A DNA stretch of 64,000 bases from Rhizobium album (GTDB taxonomy: Bacteria; Pseudomonadota; Alphaproteobacteria; Rhizobiales; Rhizobiaceae), in NCBI RefSeq assembly GCF_003122325.1, contig NZ_QFBC01000002.1:434001-498000 (forward strand), read 5' to 3'. Below the pieces are notes generated by a model that made no database searches, had not been told where the DNA came from, and saw only the letters and a program-made list of their open reading frames with translations. Position numbers and translations under genes: made by a program. The first letter of the stretch is position 1. Each line of letters starts with the position of its first letter. Below, in pieces: positions 43,535 to 54,327 of this stretch.

Positions 43535-45217
43535 TCAGGAGGTCGGCTTTCCCGTGCAGGCGGCAAAGATGTCGAGGGAACGATCGTAAGCCTTTGTGGA
43601 GACGTTCATCATGCCGAGCACGCTGTGGAACAGATTGTCCTGAGACCGCGGCTGCACCGACGAACCGTCGAAACATGGACGGTCGAGGCCGAAGGCGGCA
43701 CTGAAATCCCGGTCCAGCCAGACGAGGAACGGCACATGCGTCTGCTCTGCCGGTGCAAAGACGTAAGGGGCGCCATGCAGGTAGATGCCGTTTTCACCCA
43801 GCGATTCGCCGTGGTCCGAGACATAGACCATGGCGCCGGCCAGGGTCGACGACCGGGCCTTGAGCTTGTCGATCAGCGCCGACAGGACGTGATCGGTATA
43901 GAGGATGGAATTGTCGTAGGCGTTGACGATCTCTTCCGGCGTGCATTTGCTGAACTCGGCGCTGCGGCAGTCTGGCTTGAAATGCCGGAACTCCTCGGGA
44001 TAGCGCTGGTAATAGGCCGGGCCATGACTGCCGAGCTGGTGCAGGACGAGAACACTGTCCTGCTTCACGGTATCGAGCCAGGCGTCGAGACGGTCGAGAA
44101 AGATGCCGTCCCGGCATTCGTCGTTGACGCAGAAGCGCTTGTCGCCGGAGGTGGACAGGTTCACCGATGCGATGCGGTCGGCAATGCCTTTCGGCCCGGT
44201 GTTGTTGTCCCACCATTCCGCCTTGATGCCGGCATGGGCGAGCACATCCATGAGGTTTTCGGTCGAACGCCCCTTCTCATGGGTATAGGCATCGCGGCCG
44301 TAAACCGAGAACATGCAGGGCAGCGAGACGGCCGTTGCCGTGCCGCAACTGACCGTGTCCGGAAAATAGGTGATGTCCTGCTTCTCGAGTTCCGGATTGG
44401 TCTGCCGGCCATAACCGTTCAGGGCAAAGTTCGCTGCCCGCGCCGTCTCGCCGGCAACGACGATCAGGATGCGCGGCTTGGCCAGGCCGTTTTCCGCCGG
44501 CAGGCGGCGCGCATCCGTGCCGAGCGCCTGCACGACGATGGCCCGCTCCTCCGTCTGCCGCACGGCATATTTGACCGCGCTGGCAACCGGCATGATCGGA
44601 TTGAGGATGCGCACCAGGTCGTTGTGTTCACGGAAGGTGGCGGCAAAGGTCTTGAAATGGCCGTAGCCGGCAACGGCAAACACCGTCAGGCAAGGTATGA
44701 TCAGCGCCAGATTGCGCCCGACCTTGCAGAGGAACGGCCGGTGCTCGATGCGTATCCAGGCGATCAGCAGCGACGGCACGATACCGACCAGGAGGACGTG
44801 GAAGAAAAGCCCCGTCGTCAGGAGGTGACCGGCCTCCGCCTCCGTCGTCTCGGCGGCATTGCTGATCATGTCGATATCGATTACCACGCCGAACTGGTCG
44901 GTAAACCAGGATGCCAGCGTTCCCACCATGATCAATGCGATGAAGACGGGCTTGATCAGATATTTCGTCGAAAGGGCCGTGAACAGAGCGATGAAGGCGG
45001 CCGACAGGCCGACGGCAAGCGCGATCAGCGCGCTCTGGTCGTCCGACATATAATGCACGGCTCGATACCAGAAGGTGTAGTTGGTGGCAAAGAGCACATA
45101 AACGGCGACCAGGATGCTCAACGGCACGCTGCCGATCGTCGGGCGGTTGGAAAAAATGCGTTTGATCGGTGTTGCTGTCACGGCCAGTCTCGCGGTCCTT
45201 GAAATCGCGCGGACCAT
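43535..45217 (-). CDS. eptA: Lipid A phosphoethanolamine transferase (EptA-like)
   Basis: About 560 residues from ATG 45217. TTG 45262 with GGAGGGG in front is a serious alternative that adds 15 residues. The N-terminal part has about five membrane segments (LSILVAVYVLFATNYTFW, ALIALAVGLSAAFIALF and others). The periplasmic sulfatase-like domain has ILIVVAGETARAANF (metal ligand Glu), the phosphoaccepting Thr in VSCGTATAVSLPCMFS, and the metal site VYVSDHGESLGENGIYLHG. It transfers phosphoethanolamine from phosphatidylethanolamine to lipid A, lowering surface charge and raising resistance to cationic peptides. Paired cysteines (CVNDEC, CRSAEFSKC) match EptA disulphides. It heads an operon with a two-component system. 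Confidence 0.93.
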   Translation of the reverse strand: MVRAISRTARLAVTATPIKRIFSNRPTIGSVPLSILVAVYVLFATNYTFWYRAVHYMSDDQSALIALAVGLSAAFIALFTALSTKYLIKPVFIALIMVGTLASWFTDQFGVVIDIDMISNAAETTEAEAGHLLTTGLFFHVLLVGIVPSLLIAWIRIEHRPFLCKVGRNLALIIPCLTVFAVAGYGHFKTFAATFREHNDLVRILNPIMPVASAVKYAVRQTEERAIVVQALGTDARRLPAENGLAKPRILIVVAGETARAANFALNGYGRQTNPELEKQDITYFPDTVSCGTATAVSLPCMFSVYGRDAYTHEKGRSTENLMDVLAHAGIKAEWWDNNTGPKGIADRIASVNLSTSGDKRFCVNDECRDGIFLDRLDAWLDTVKQDSVLVLHQLGSHGPAYYQRYPEEFRHFKPDCRSAEFSKCTPEEIVNAYDNSILYTDHVLSALIDKLKARSSTLAGAMVYVSDHGESLGENGIYLHGAPYVFAPAEQTHVPFLVWLDRDFSAAFGLDRPCFDGSSVQPRSQDNLFHSVLGMMNVSTKAYDRSLDIFAACTGKPTS

Positions 45218-45527
45218 GCCGGGGCTTGCTGACAGCAAGCTGAACAGCAAGCTGCGCTGCAAAACATCCCCTCCATCCGCAGAAGCAGTCTGTCCGCAGC
45301 GCCTGCCCACCGTAAACAAGCCGGCGCGGAGGATGATGGTCCTCAGGGTTGCCGGCGACGCATTGGTCGCGACCGCATGCATCGTGCATTCTTCGATGAG
45401 CCTTCACCCTTCCCGGCCACCGTGCCCGCGGAGTTCCGGCTTGCATGATCGCGTTGCTTTGCGCTCGATCAAAGCCGGGCCACCTCTTCCGTCCTATGAT
45501 CGTCCGTAACAACAACAAGGAGACGAT

Positions 45528-45767
45528 ATGTCGAACACACCGCACACTCTGGGAGAGGAATTTCCCGGCCAGCTCGAAGCCATCCATGCCCTCAAGGCGA
45601 AGGACAGCCGGTTTGCAAAAACACTGGAGGAATACGACGACGTGAACGACCAGATTCATCGGTCGGAGACACGCATCGAACCGCTTTCTGACGCGGCGGA
45701 AACGGCCCTGCGCAAGCAGCGCCTGGCCCTCAAGGATACCATCGCCGCCGCCCTCGCCCAGGCCTGA
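45528..45767 (+). CDS. YdcH/DUF465-family small protein (79 aa)
   Basis: ATG 45528 has AAGGAGA seven bases upstream. DUF465 members are short helical hairpins; here HTLGEEFPGQLEAIHALKAK, then DSRFAKTLEEYDDVNDQIHR and the conserved ETALRKQRLALKDTI tail. Soluble; function in the cell is poorly known. It is divergent from eptA. Confidence 0.88.
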   Translation: MSNTPHTLGEEFPGQLEAIHALKAKDSRFAKTLEEYDDVNDQIHRSETRIEPLSDAAETALRKQRLALKDTIAAALAQA

Positions 45768-45907
45768 CGGCGACTGCCGCGGCTGCCGCCCAGGCGGCCG
45801 CGACTGGCTTTTGGGGGGCATATCCGCGATCGACGCTCCTCATTTCCGCTCTCCCGCTTTCCCGAAAAGCCTTGACGAAATCATTGCGGGTACGCAAATG
45901 TGCGGCC

Positions 45908-46144
45908 ATGCCGCAGATCGACCATGACCCCAATGAACCGCAGACCGACCGAAGCGTCGGCCCCTGGCTGGGAGTTCTGGCATTTGTCGCGGTGTTGTGG
46001 ATCTGGTATCTCGTCTATATCCCGTTCCACTGGTATTCGCTGGCGCTCGGTCTTGGCACCGGGTTTGTCGTGGCCTCCTGGCTTTCCGACAGGCGCATGA
46101 GGCGAAGTTCCCGCTATTGGCGCATTCGCCCGCACGACGAATAG
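45908..46144 (+). CDS. Small membrane protein (78 aa)
   Basis: MPQIDHDPNEPQTDRSVGPW, then a hydrophobic stretch LGVLAFVAVLWIWYLVYIPF (about 21-40) and a second YSLALGLGTGFVVASWL, with a basic tail (SDRRMRRSSRYWRIRP). ATG 45908 is chosen; there is no strong ribosome site and an upstream TTG (45872) is possible. Function unknown. Confidence 0.55.
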   Translation: MPQIDHDPNEPQTDRSVGPWLGVLAFVAVLWIWYLVYIPFHWYSLALGLGTGFVVASWLSDRRMRRSSRYWRIRPHDE

Positions 46145-46388
46145 GCCTCCCGCTTCTTCCTTTCCCAGCGAAAAATCAGCTTGACGCTACGCGCTCCGCT
46201 CTATTTCGATGGAGGCGGACAACGCCTGCGCGGCCTCAATCGAACACAACCATCAGAAGCACATCAGGGCGGAGGCGCGCGGCGTTTTATCTGACAAATT
46301 CATAAATATAAAAAATCGGGGCATGTCATTTCGAGGAAAGCCGACATGCCCCGGATGCAAAAACCGATAACGGACGGGACCCGACTTC

Positions 46389-48023
46389 ATGAAACATTTC
46401 TTCAACCGCAAGGAAACCATCGTCACCGAAGCCCTGGACGGCTTGCTGCTGACCACCAGCGCGGGGCGGCTCGCCCGGCTCGACACCTATCCCGAGATCA
46501 AGGTGATCGTGCGCGCGGATTGGGACAAGTCGAAGGTGGCGGTGATTTCCGGCGGCGGTGCCGGTCACGAACCTTCGCATGCCGGTTTCGTCGGCAAGGG
46601 CATGCTGACGGCCGCCGTCTCCGGCGAAATCTTCGCCTCGCCGAGCGTCGATGCCGTGCTGACGGCGATCCGTGCCGTCACGGGCGCGCCCGGATGCCTG
46701 CTCGTGGTCAAGAACTATACCGGTGACCGCCTGAATTTTGGCCTGGCGGCGGAAAAGGCCCGTGCCGAAGGTTTCGATGTCGAGATGGTCATCGTCGCCG
46801 ACGACATTGCCCTGCCCGACATCAACCAGCCGCGCGGCGTGGCCGGCACGCTGTTCGTCCACAAGATCGCCGGCCATCTGGCCGAAGAGGGCAAGGACCT
46901 GAAGACCGTCGCCGCCAAGGCGGCAGAAGCCGCCTCCGACATCGTATCGCTCGGCATGTCGCTGTCTTCCTGCTCCATTCCCGGGCAGGCCCATGAGGAC
47001 CGGCTCGGCTCCGAGGAGGGCGAACTCGGCCTCGGCATCCACGGAGAGCCCGGTGTCGAGCGCATCGCCCTGCAGCCGGTGCTCGACCTCGTCGGCACCA
47101 TGAGCGAACGCCTTGCCGCGACCTTGAAGGCGGATGGCGATTATGCCCTGCTGATCAACAATCTCGGCGCCGTCCCGCCGCTCGAAATGGGCGTCATCGC
47201 CAATGCGACGCTTGCCTCGCCGCTGGCATCGCGCGTGACACTGATCGTCGGACCCGCACCGATGATGACGGCACTCAACATGAACGGTTTTTCCCTGTCG
47301 CTGGTCCGCCTCGATGCCGAGCGCGAAATGGCCCTGACCGCACCGGTCGAGCCGCATGCCTGGGTGCCCGCCGTCCGCTGCCATGCCCTGTCTGTCATCC
47401 CCGCACCGAAAGCAGGTAGCGACACCACGACAGCCACAGCGAGCGACGATGCCGCCACACGCACGCTGATCACGGCGATCGGCGATCATCTCATTTCTCT
47501 CGAAACCGAACTGAACCGCCTCGATGGCCGCGTCGGCGATGGCGACACCGGATCGACCGTGGCAACCGGCGCCCGCAGCATCCTGTCGCGGCTCGACCAG
47601 TTGCCGCTCAAGGATCACGCCGCGACGCTCGCCGTGATCGGCGAAACGCTGAGCACCAGCATGGGCGGATCGAGCGGCGTGCTTCTTTCGATCTTCTTCA
47701 CCGCCGCTTCCAAGGCGATGGCCGAGAAAGCCGATATCGCCGCAGCGCTTCTGGCCGGTCTCGACCGCATGACCTTCTACGGCGGCGCGAATGTCGGCGA
47801 CCGTACCATGATCGACGCATTGGAGCCTGCCTTGCGGGCGCTCGCGGCCCAAGGTGTGTCCGCCGCAGCCCATGCCGCGGCTGCCGGTGCCGAATCGACA
47901 AAGACGATGAAGAAGGCCCGCGCCGGCCGTGCGTCCTATGTCGGCGAACGGGATCTCGACGGGGTTGCCGATCCGGGCGCTGTTGCCGTTGCCGGGGTGT
48001 TCGAAGTGGCCGCCGGCCTATAG
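46389..48023 (+). CDS. ATP-dependent dihydroxyacetone kinase (DhaK-DhaL fusion)
   Basis: A 544-residue protein. The DhaK domain (about 1-330) has ISGGGAGHEPSHAGFVGKGM (substrate loop) and LGIHGEPGVER with His218, which binds dihydroxyacetone covalently. The DhaL domain (about 355-544) has NRLDGRVGDGDTGSTVATGA (Mg-ATP site) and TSMGGSSGVL, then GLDRMTFYGGANVGDRTMID. It makes dihydroxyacetone phosphate for glycolysis. It lies next to the inositol locus, whose final product is also a triose phosphate, but is on the opposite strand. DHA from glycerol or methanol oxidation, or a related ketose such as erythrulose, are possible substrates. Confidence 0.93.
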   Translation: MKHFFNRKETIVTEALDGLLLTTSAGRLARLDTYPEIKVIVRADWDKSKVAVISGGGAGHEPSHAGFVGKGMLTAAVSGEIFASPSVDAVLTAIRAVTGAPGCLLVVKNYTGDRLNFGLAAEKARAEGFDVEMVIVADDIALPDINQPRGVAGTLFVHKIAGHLAEEGKDLKTVAAKAAEAASDIVSLGMSLSSCSIPGQAHEDRLGSEEGELGLGIHGEPGVERIALQPVLDLVGTMSERLAATLKADGDYALLINNLGAVPPLEMGVIANATLASPLASRVTLIVGPAPMMTALNMNGFSLSLVRLDAEREMALTAPVEPHAWVPAVRCHALSVIPAPKAGSDTTTATASDDAATRTLITAIGDHLISLETELNRLDGRVGDGDTGSTVATGARSILSRLDQLPLKDHAATLAVIGETLSTSMGGSSGVLLSIFFTAASKAMAEKADIAAALLAGLDRMTFYGGANVGDRTMIDALEPALRALAAQGVSAAAHAAAAGAESTKTMKKARAGRASYVGERDLDGVADPGAVAVAGVFEVAAGL

Positions 48024-48135
48024 AGCCATCCCTGCAAAAGTGCTAAACGGTTTTGCGTCCGGATTGCGTGGAAACGAAGAGATGGAGCGTTTTCGCGTTA
48101 AAGCGGAAACGCCCGGCAGTCGGCGATAGCGAAGC

Positions 48136-48948
48136 TCAGACCCCGGCTTCGATGAACGCCATGCTGGCCTTCAACGCGGCGGCCGGATCGTTGAGGGCAT
48201 GCACATCCGGCGCGAAGGGTTCGAAGGACAGCGGCCCGCTGTAACCGGCGTCCCGCAGGGCACGGATCTGGCCGCAATTGTCCAGCCGGTCGCTGGCATC
48301 CACCAGCACGCGGTGCGGATCGCGCATGTCAGCAACCGTCACCGCCGTATCGCTGACGCCGGAAATATGCACCAGCCCGGTGAGATCGGGAAAGAGCTCC
48401 GGCTCGCCGGCGAGGTGGTGGTGGAAGGTGTCGTGCACCAGCCGGAAGGTATCGGTGAACCCGAGTTCGCCGATCGCCTCGGCGGCCTCGCGCTTGGAAC
48501 TCAACGAGCAGACGGAAAAACCGAGAGGCTCCACCAGCCCGATGATGCCGGCCTGGGCCAGCATCGGCCGCAGGGCCTTGAGCGCGGTGCGCAAATTGGC
48601 CTGCCGCTCGCCATCCGCCCGGCCGCTGCCGTCGTTGACCGGCACCAGCACCAGCGCCCTGGCGCCGCAATCGTGGGCATAAGCGATGAGGTCGCGGGCT
48701 CCCGACGCCCGGATATCGTTCCATTCGTTGAAACGCTGCAGCGCATTGATGGAGATGATCGTCAACCCTTGCGCCTGCGCCGCCGCCTTCACCTCCGCCG
48801 CCGGGGTTCCGTCGAGGATCGCAGTGCCGGCGAGGTCGTTGCGGATTTCGACGCTGCCGATACCAAGCGCCTTCGCCAGAGCAAAGAAGCGGTCGAGCGG
48901 CAGGCCGGGGGCGGCCATGTGGTTGAGGGCAAAGGGCAAGCGGGTCAT
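48136..48948 (-). CDS. iolI: TIM-barrel sugar isomerase, IolI-like (2-keto-myo-inositol isomerase)
   Basis: A 270-residue AP-endonuclease-type TIM barrel: MTRLPFALNHMAAPGLPLDR, IGSVEIRNDLAG, ISINALQRFNEWN, ALVLVPVNDG, GLVEPLGFSVCSLSSKREA, FRLVHDTFHHHLAGE, HISGVSD and PLSFEPFA. The Glu, Asp and His ligands match IolI, which converts 2-keto-myo-inositol to 1-keto-D-chiro-inositol. It is the last gene of the ibpA-iatA-iatP unit (92 bp after iatP), so its product is expected to act on imported inositols. A related epimerase/isomerase function is possible. Confidence 0.85.
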   Translation of the reverse strand: MTRLPFALNHMAAPGLPLDRFFALAKALGIGSVEIRNDLAGTAILDGTPAAEVKAAAQAQGLTIISINALQRFNEWNDIRASGARDLIAYAHDCGARALVLVPVNDGSGRADGERQANLRTALKALRPMLAQAGIIGLVEPLGFSVCSLSSKREAAEAIGELGFTDTFRLVHDTFHHHLAGEPELFPDLTGLVHISGVSDTAVTVADMRDPHRVLVDASDRLDNCGQIRALRDAGYSGPLSFEPFAPDVHALNDPAAALKASMAFIEAGV

Positions 48949-49040
48949 CGGCCTTCCTTCTCCGGCAGCGTCGCGCCGAGAAAATTCGAAATGGGGGGAA
49001 ATGGACCGGTGCGGCCGGAGGAGGACCGCACCGGCCGAAG

Positions 49041-50066
49041 TCAGTGCTTGGTCCGCTTCTTCTGGCGGTAGACGTCGATCACCACGGCGGTGACGATGAT
49101 CAGGCCCTTGACGATCTCCTGGTAATAGGCGTCGACGCGCAGGAAGGTGAAACCCGAGGTCATGACGCCGAGGATGACGGTGCCGATCACCGTGCCGGTG
49201 ATGCGGCCGATGCCGCCGGTCAAGGAGGTGCCGCCGATGACGGCCGCGGCGATGGCATCCAGCTCGTACATCACGCCCATGCCGGCCTGCGCCGTCTGGG
49301 CGCGGGCGGCGGTGACGACGCCGGCAAGGCCTGCCAGAAGGCCGGCAATGGCATAGACCTTGATCAGGTGCGCCTCAACGTTGATGCCGGAGACGCGGGC
49401 GGCCTGGACATTGGCGCCGATCGCGTAGGTAAACTTGCCGTAGAGGGTGTAGCGCAGCGCAATGTGGAAGATCAGCGCCACGACGAGGAAGACGATGACC
49501 GGCCAGATGCCCGTGCCGATGAAATTGAACTGGTCGGTGAGGCCGGAGACCGGCTGGCCCTTGGTGTACCACTTGGAGATGCCGCGCGCCGAGACCATCA
49601 TGCCGAGCGTGGCGATGAAGGGCGGGATCTTGGTCCTGGCGATCAGCTGGCCGTTGATGAAGCCGGCGAGGAGGCCGATCAGCAGGCCGACGCCGATGGG
49701 GATGAAGAACGGCAGGTCGGTGAGCGAGGGATAGAGCGCCCGGGACCAGCTGGACGATTGGGCGAGGCTGGCGGCGATCATCGCCGTCATGCCGACGACC
49801 GAGCCGGAGGACAGGTCGATGCCGCCGGTGATGATCACCTGCGTCACGCCGACGGCGATGATGCCGATGACGGAGACCTGCAGGACCATGATCGTCAGGC
49901 GCTGGCTGTTCATCAAAAAACTCTGGCCGACGAAGATCCAGCCGAGGATTTCATAGATCAGCGCGATGCCGACCAGCACCAGGAAGATGCTGAGCTCCGG
50001 CGGCACGCGGCGGCGGCGCTGCCGGGTTGCAAGCGGGGCGGCTCCCTCTGCTGCCTTGGTATTCAT
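49041..50066 (-). CDS. iatP: Inositol ABC transporter, permease
   Basis: A 341-residue protein of the ribose/xylose-type permease family (BPD_transp_2) with about nine to ten membrane segments. Characteristic are [66 protein letters not shown] (the ATPase-contact EAA-like loop) and [15 protein letters not shown]. It is placed between the ATPase gene (34 bp upstream) and the iolI-like gene. The name follows the inositol-type IatP/IatA/IbpA transporter known from Caulobacter and rhizobia; specificity is inferred from the surrounding iol genes. Confidence 0.9.
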   Translation of the reverse strand: MNTKAAEGAAPLATRQRRRRVPPELSIFLVLVGIALIYEILGWIFVGQSFLMNSQRLTIMVLQVSVIGIIAVGVTQVIITGGIDLSSGSVVGMTAMIAASLAQSSSWSRALYPSLTDLPFFIPIGVGLLIGLLAGFINGQLIARTKIPPFIATLGMMVSARGISKWYTKGQPVSGLTDQFNFIGTGIWPVIVFLVVALIFHIALRYTLYGKFTYAIGANVQAARVSGINVEAHLIKVYAIAGLLAGLAGVVTAARAQTAQAGMGVMYELDAIAAAVIGGTSLTGGIGRITGTVIGTVILGVMTSGFTFLRVDAYYQEIVKGLIIVTAVVIDVYRQKKRTKH

Positions 50067-50100
50067 GTGAACCCTCCCTTCGAGGCGGATGGCGGCGCGC

Positions 50101-51642
<1,542 letters not shown>

Positions 51643-51718
51643 CTCCATCTCCTCCCGATACATATGCGAACATGATTGGAATGCGGGCAGAACCCGCATT
51701 CCAGATGACGATGACGCC

Positions 51719-52648
51719 TCAGTTCTTGGCGACGAAGTCCTTGACGTTTTCCGGCGTGACGAGCTGGAAGGGGATGTAGACCTTCTTCTCGACCGGCTCG
51801 CCCTTGGCAATCTTCAGGGCGGCATCGAGCGCACCCTTGCCCTGGCCGGCGGCATCCTGGAACACGGTGACGTCGAGGTCGCCGGCCTGCATGGCGGCCA
51901 GCGCGTCCTGTGTCGCATCGACACCGGCCACGACGACGCTGTCCATCGAACGACCGGCCGCCTTCAGCGCCTGGATGGCGCCGATGGCCATTTCATCGTT
52001 GTTGGAGATGACGGCGTCGAACTCGATGCCGCTGGAGAGCCAGTTGGTCATCAGGTCGGCGCCCTGGGTGCGCGACCAGTTGGCCGTCTGCTCTTCGACG
52101 ATCTGGATGCCCTTGCATTCTTCGGTCGCCACGACGTCATGCACGTCCTTGGTGCGCATGCGGGCCGCCTGGTTCGACAGCTCGCCCATCATCACCACGG
52201 CCTTGCCCTTGCCGCCGAGAAGACGGCAGACTTCCTTGGCTTCCAGCGTGCCGGAATCCACCTCGTTGGAGGCGACGAAGGCCTGCTTTTCCGGCAGCGT
52301 GTCGACGTTGACCGGCTCGCGGTTGACATAGACCAGCGGAATGCCGGCATCGGCGGCGATCTTCGACATCGCCACCGTCGCATCCGTATCGACCGGGTTG
52401 ACGATGATGGCGGTGACGCCGGATGCAATGAAGTTCTGGATCTGGCTCTGCTGTTTGGCGACGTCGTTCTGCGCGTCCTCGACCTGCAGTTCGACACCGT
52501 TCAGCGTCTTGGCATAGTCCTGCATGCCGTTGCGCAGAACGGTCAGGAAGTTGTCGTCGAACTGCGCCATCGACACGCCGATGGTTTCGGCATGGGCGGC
52601 GGTGGACATCAGCATGGCGGCAGCCGCGCTCAGGATAAGCTTTCTCAT
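51719..52648 (-). CDS. ibpA: Inositol ABC transporter, periplasmic binding protein
   Basis: A 309-residue protein. ATG 52648 with GGAGGAG upstream yields the signal peptide [20 protein letters not shown], cut before ETIGVSMAQ. The Peripla_BP_4 fold shows [47 protein letters not shown] and [16 protein letters not shown]. It captures the sugar alcohol in the periplasm and delivers it to IatP/IatA. The promoter region upstream has one exact GGAA-N6-TTCC box and one near match, so the operon is probably induced through IolR. Confidence 0.94.
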   Translation of the reverse strand: MRKLILSAAAAMLMSTAAHAETIGVSMAQFDDNFLTVLRNGMQDYAKTLNGVELQVEDAQNDVAKQQSQIQNFIASGVTAIIVNPVDTDATVAMSKIAADAGIPLVYVNREPVNVDTLPEKQAFVASNEVDSGTLEAKEVCRLLGGKGKAVVMMGELSNQAARMRTKDVHDVVATEECKGIQIVEEQTANWSRTQGADLMTNWLSSGIEFDAVISNNDEMAIGAIQALKAAGRSMDSVVVAGVDATQDALAAMQAGDLDVTVFQDAAGQGKGALDAALKIAKGEPVEKKVYIPFQLVTPENVKDFVAKN

Positions 52649-53015
52649 GATTTCCTCCTCCAAAACGGTGTCCGGTGGCACCGAAGCTGACCGGAACCCC
52701 TTCCTCCTCCGGAAGGGTCCTTCTTCATCCGGCCGGAGCTTCTCCCAAGCCCTCGACCAAAACAGAATAAACAAACTGAAAATTTCAGTTTTCGGATTGT
52801 TTATTCCATTTTCTGATGAAAGCGTCAACCTCATTTGCAGCGGCTTCGGCCGAAATATTCGAATGCGACATTGCTTTCACCGTAGTCAGGCCCGAAAACA
52901 CGGGCGTTCCGGCCACACTGGTGGCCGGAATGTCGAGAACCCAAAGCTTGTCGAAAAATGGAATATACGTTCCATCGCCTGTTTCAGCGAACATGGAACG
53001 GCTGTAACGGCGCGA
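52649..53015. promoter_or_regulatory. ibpA promoter region with IolR-type boxes
   Basis: 367 bp without a firmly supported gene. GGAA-TATACG-TTCC (52960-52973) is an exact match to the GGAA-N6-TTCC motif recalled for rhizobial IolR. GGAT-TGTTTA-TTCC (52794-52807) is a near match. GAATAAACAA and TTGTTTATTC form a 10-bp inverted repeat around CTGAAAATTTCAG (52774-52806). A 69-codon minus-strand frame (52785-52994) runs through both boxes and has no clear ribosome site; I treat it as doubtful. Confidence 0.65.
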
Positions 53016-54137
53016 TCAGCCTTTCGGCACCGACACCCACCGTTGCTCGCTAAAAGATTGTGCCATGGCATGCACGCTGCGCTCGATCTGCAACCCGTTG
53101 GCGAAATCGATGGCGGAATAATTTTCGCCGGCGATCGCCCGGTGCAATTCCCGGCATTCGATGATCTTCAAGTCGTTGAAGCCGAGTCCGTGGCCGGGGG
53201 CGGGAATGAAGCGGTCATAGGGCTTGTGGACCGGCGCCGACAGGATCTTGCGATATCCCTGCTCGGCGGGTGCGCCGGAGGCCTGATAGAGTTCGAACTC
53301 GTTCATCCGCTCCTGGTCGAAGAGGATCGAGCCTTTGGAGCCGAAGATCTGCAGCGCAATGCGCCCCTTGCGGCCCCAGGCCGAACGATTGGCCATGAGC
53401 ACCGCCGAAATGCCGCCGCCCAGATGCATCAGCACGCTGGCGATGTCGTGGTTCTCCACGGCGCGCCGGCCGCCCTCGGCCAATGGCCGCTCGGCATAAG
53501 GTTTCACCATGTCGGCGATGACGGCCTCGACATGGCCGAACAGGAACCACAGGAGCGACAGCGGATGCACGGCGAAATCGTCGAGCGCGCCGTAGCCGGA
53601 GGAAGCCTCGCTTTTCCAGTAGAACAGGGCCTGCGGATCGGCCATGAAATCCTCGTCGATCTCGACGCGGACATGGTTGATGTCGCCGATCGCGCCATCC
53701 TCGATCAGCGCCCTGATCTGCCGCATCACCGGATTCTGGATGTAGTTGTACCCCATGATCGCCACGCGGCCCGATGCCCTGGCGGCGGCCAGCATGCGTT
53801 CGGCATCGGCAAGCGCCGGCGCCATCGGCTTTTCGCACCAAACGTGCTTGCCGGCCTGCAGCGCCGCAATCGCCATCTCGGCGTGGAACTGGTTCGGCGT
53901 CGTTACCGAGATCACCTGCACCTCGGGATCGGCGAGCAAGTCGCGCCAGTCGCCGGTGGCCTTCTCGAAGCCGAATTCGGAGGCCCGCACCCGGGCAAGG
54001 TCGGCATTCGCTTCGGCCAGATGCACCAGCCGCGGCCGCTCGACATCGCCGAAAATCTGCCGCACCGCATTCCAGGCGAGCGCGTGGCACTTGCCCATGT
54101 AACCGGTGCCGATCAGCCCGACGCCCAAACCCGCCAT
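53016..54137 (-). CDS. Gfo/Idh/MocA-family dehydrogenase (inositol or inositol-derivative oxidation)
   Basis: A 373-residue protein. The N-terminal Rossmann fold is GVGLIGTGYMGKCHALAWN, with GxGxxG. VISVTTPNQFHAEMAIAALQ and HVWCEKPMA carry the conserved EKP lysine. The C-terminal oxidoreductase domain has WGRKGRIALQIFGSKGSILF and FIPAPGHGLGF. Near residues 175-190 GYGALDDFAVHPLSLLWFL holds the D-x3-H catalytic pattern. It resembles the IolX/IolW-like scyllo-inositol or other inositol dehydrogenases found beside iol operons. It is downstream of iolB, separated by a RIME-like repeat. Its exact substrate (scyllo-inositol, chiro-inositol or a sugar) is not fixed by sequence. Confidence 0.85.
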   Translation of the reverse strand: MAGLGVGLIGTGYMGKCHALAWNAVRQIFGDVERPRLVHLAEANADLARVRASEFGFEKATGDWRDLLADPEVQVISVTTPNQFHAEMAIAALQAGKHVWCEKPMAPALADAERMLAAARASGRVAIMGYNYIQNPVMRQIRALIEDGAIGDINHVRVEIDEDFMADPQALFYWKSEASSGYGALDDFAVHPLSLLWFLFGHVEAVIADMVKPYAERPLAEGGRRAVENHDIASVLMHLGGGISAVLMANRSAWGRKGRIALQIFGSKGSILFDQERMNEFELYQASGAPAEQGYRKILSAPVHKPYDRFIPAPGHGLGFNDLKIIECRELHRAIAGENYSAIDFANGLQIERSVHAMAQSFSEQRWVSVPKG

Positions 54138-54200
54138 GAATGCCTCCCTTAGGTTTTATGATTTTTTTGGCGCAACCGGTCCCTCATCCGCCTGCAGGCA

Positions 54201-54314
54201 CCTTCTTCCCGCACGCAGGCGAAGGGGTATGCCGCACCGTCTCTGTCACATTCAACGCGCGGGTGGGCCACGTCCCCTCTCCCCGTTTTACGGGGAGAGG
54301 GTTAGGATGAGGGG
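54201..54314. repeat. RIME-like intergenic palindromic repeat (copy 2)
   Basis: Contains CTTCTTCCCGCACG...GGCGAAGGGGTATGCCGCACC (diverged first palindrome) and CCCCTCTCCCCG-N4-CGGGGAGAGG (54273-54300), with the tail GGGTTAGGATGAGGGGC (54299-54314 region). It is related to the copies at 9886 and 63729 and sits between iolB and the dehydrogenase gene, where it may partly uncouple the two. Confidence 0.75.
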
Positions 54315-54327
54315 CCTTCGCCGAGGC

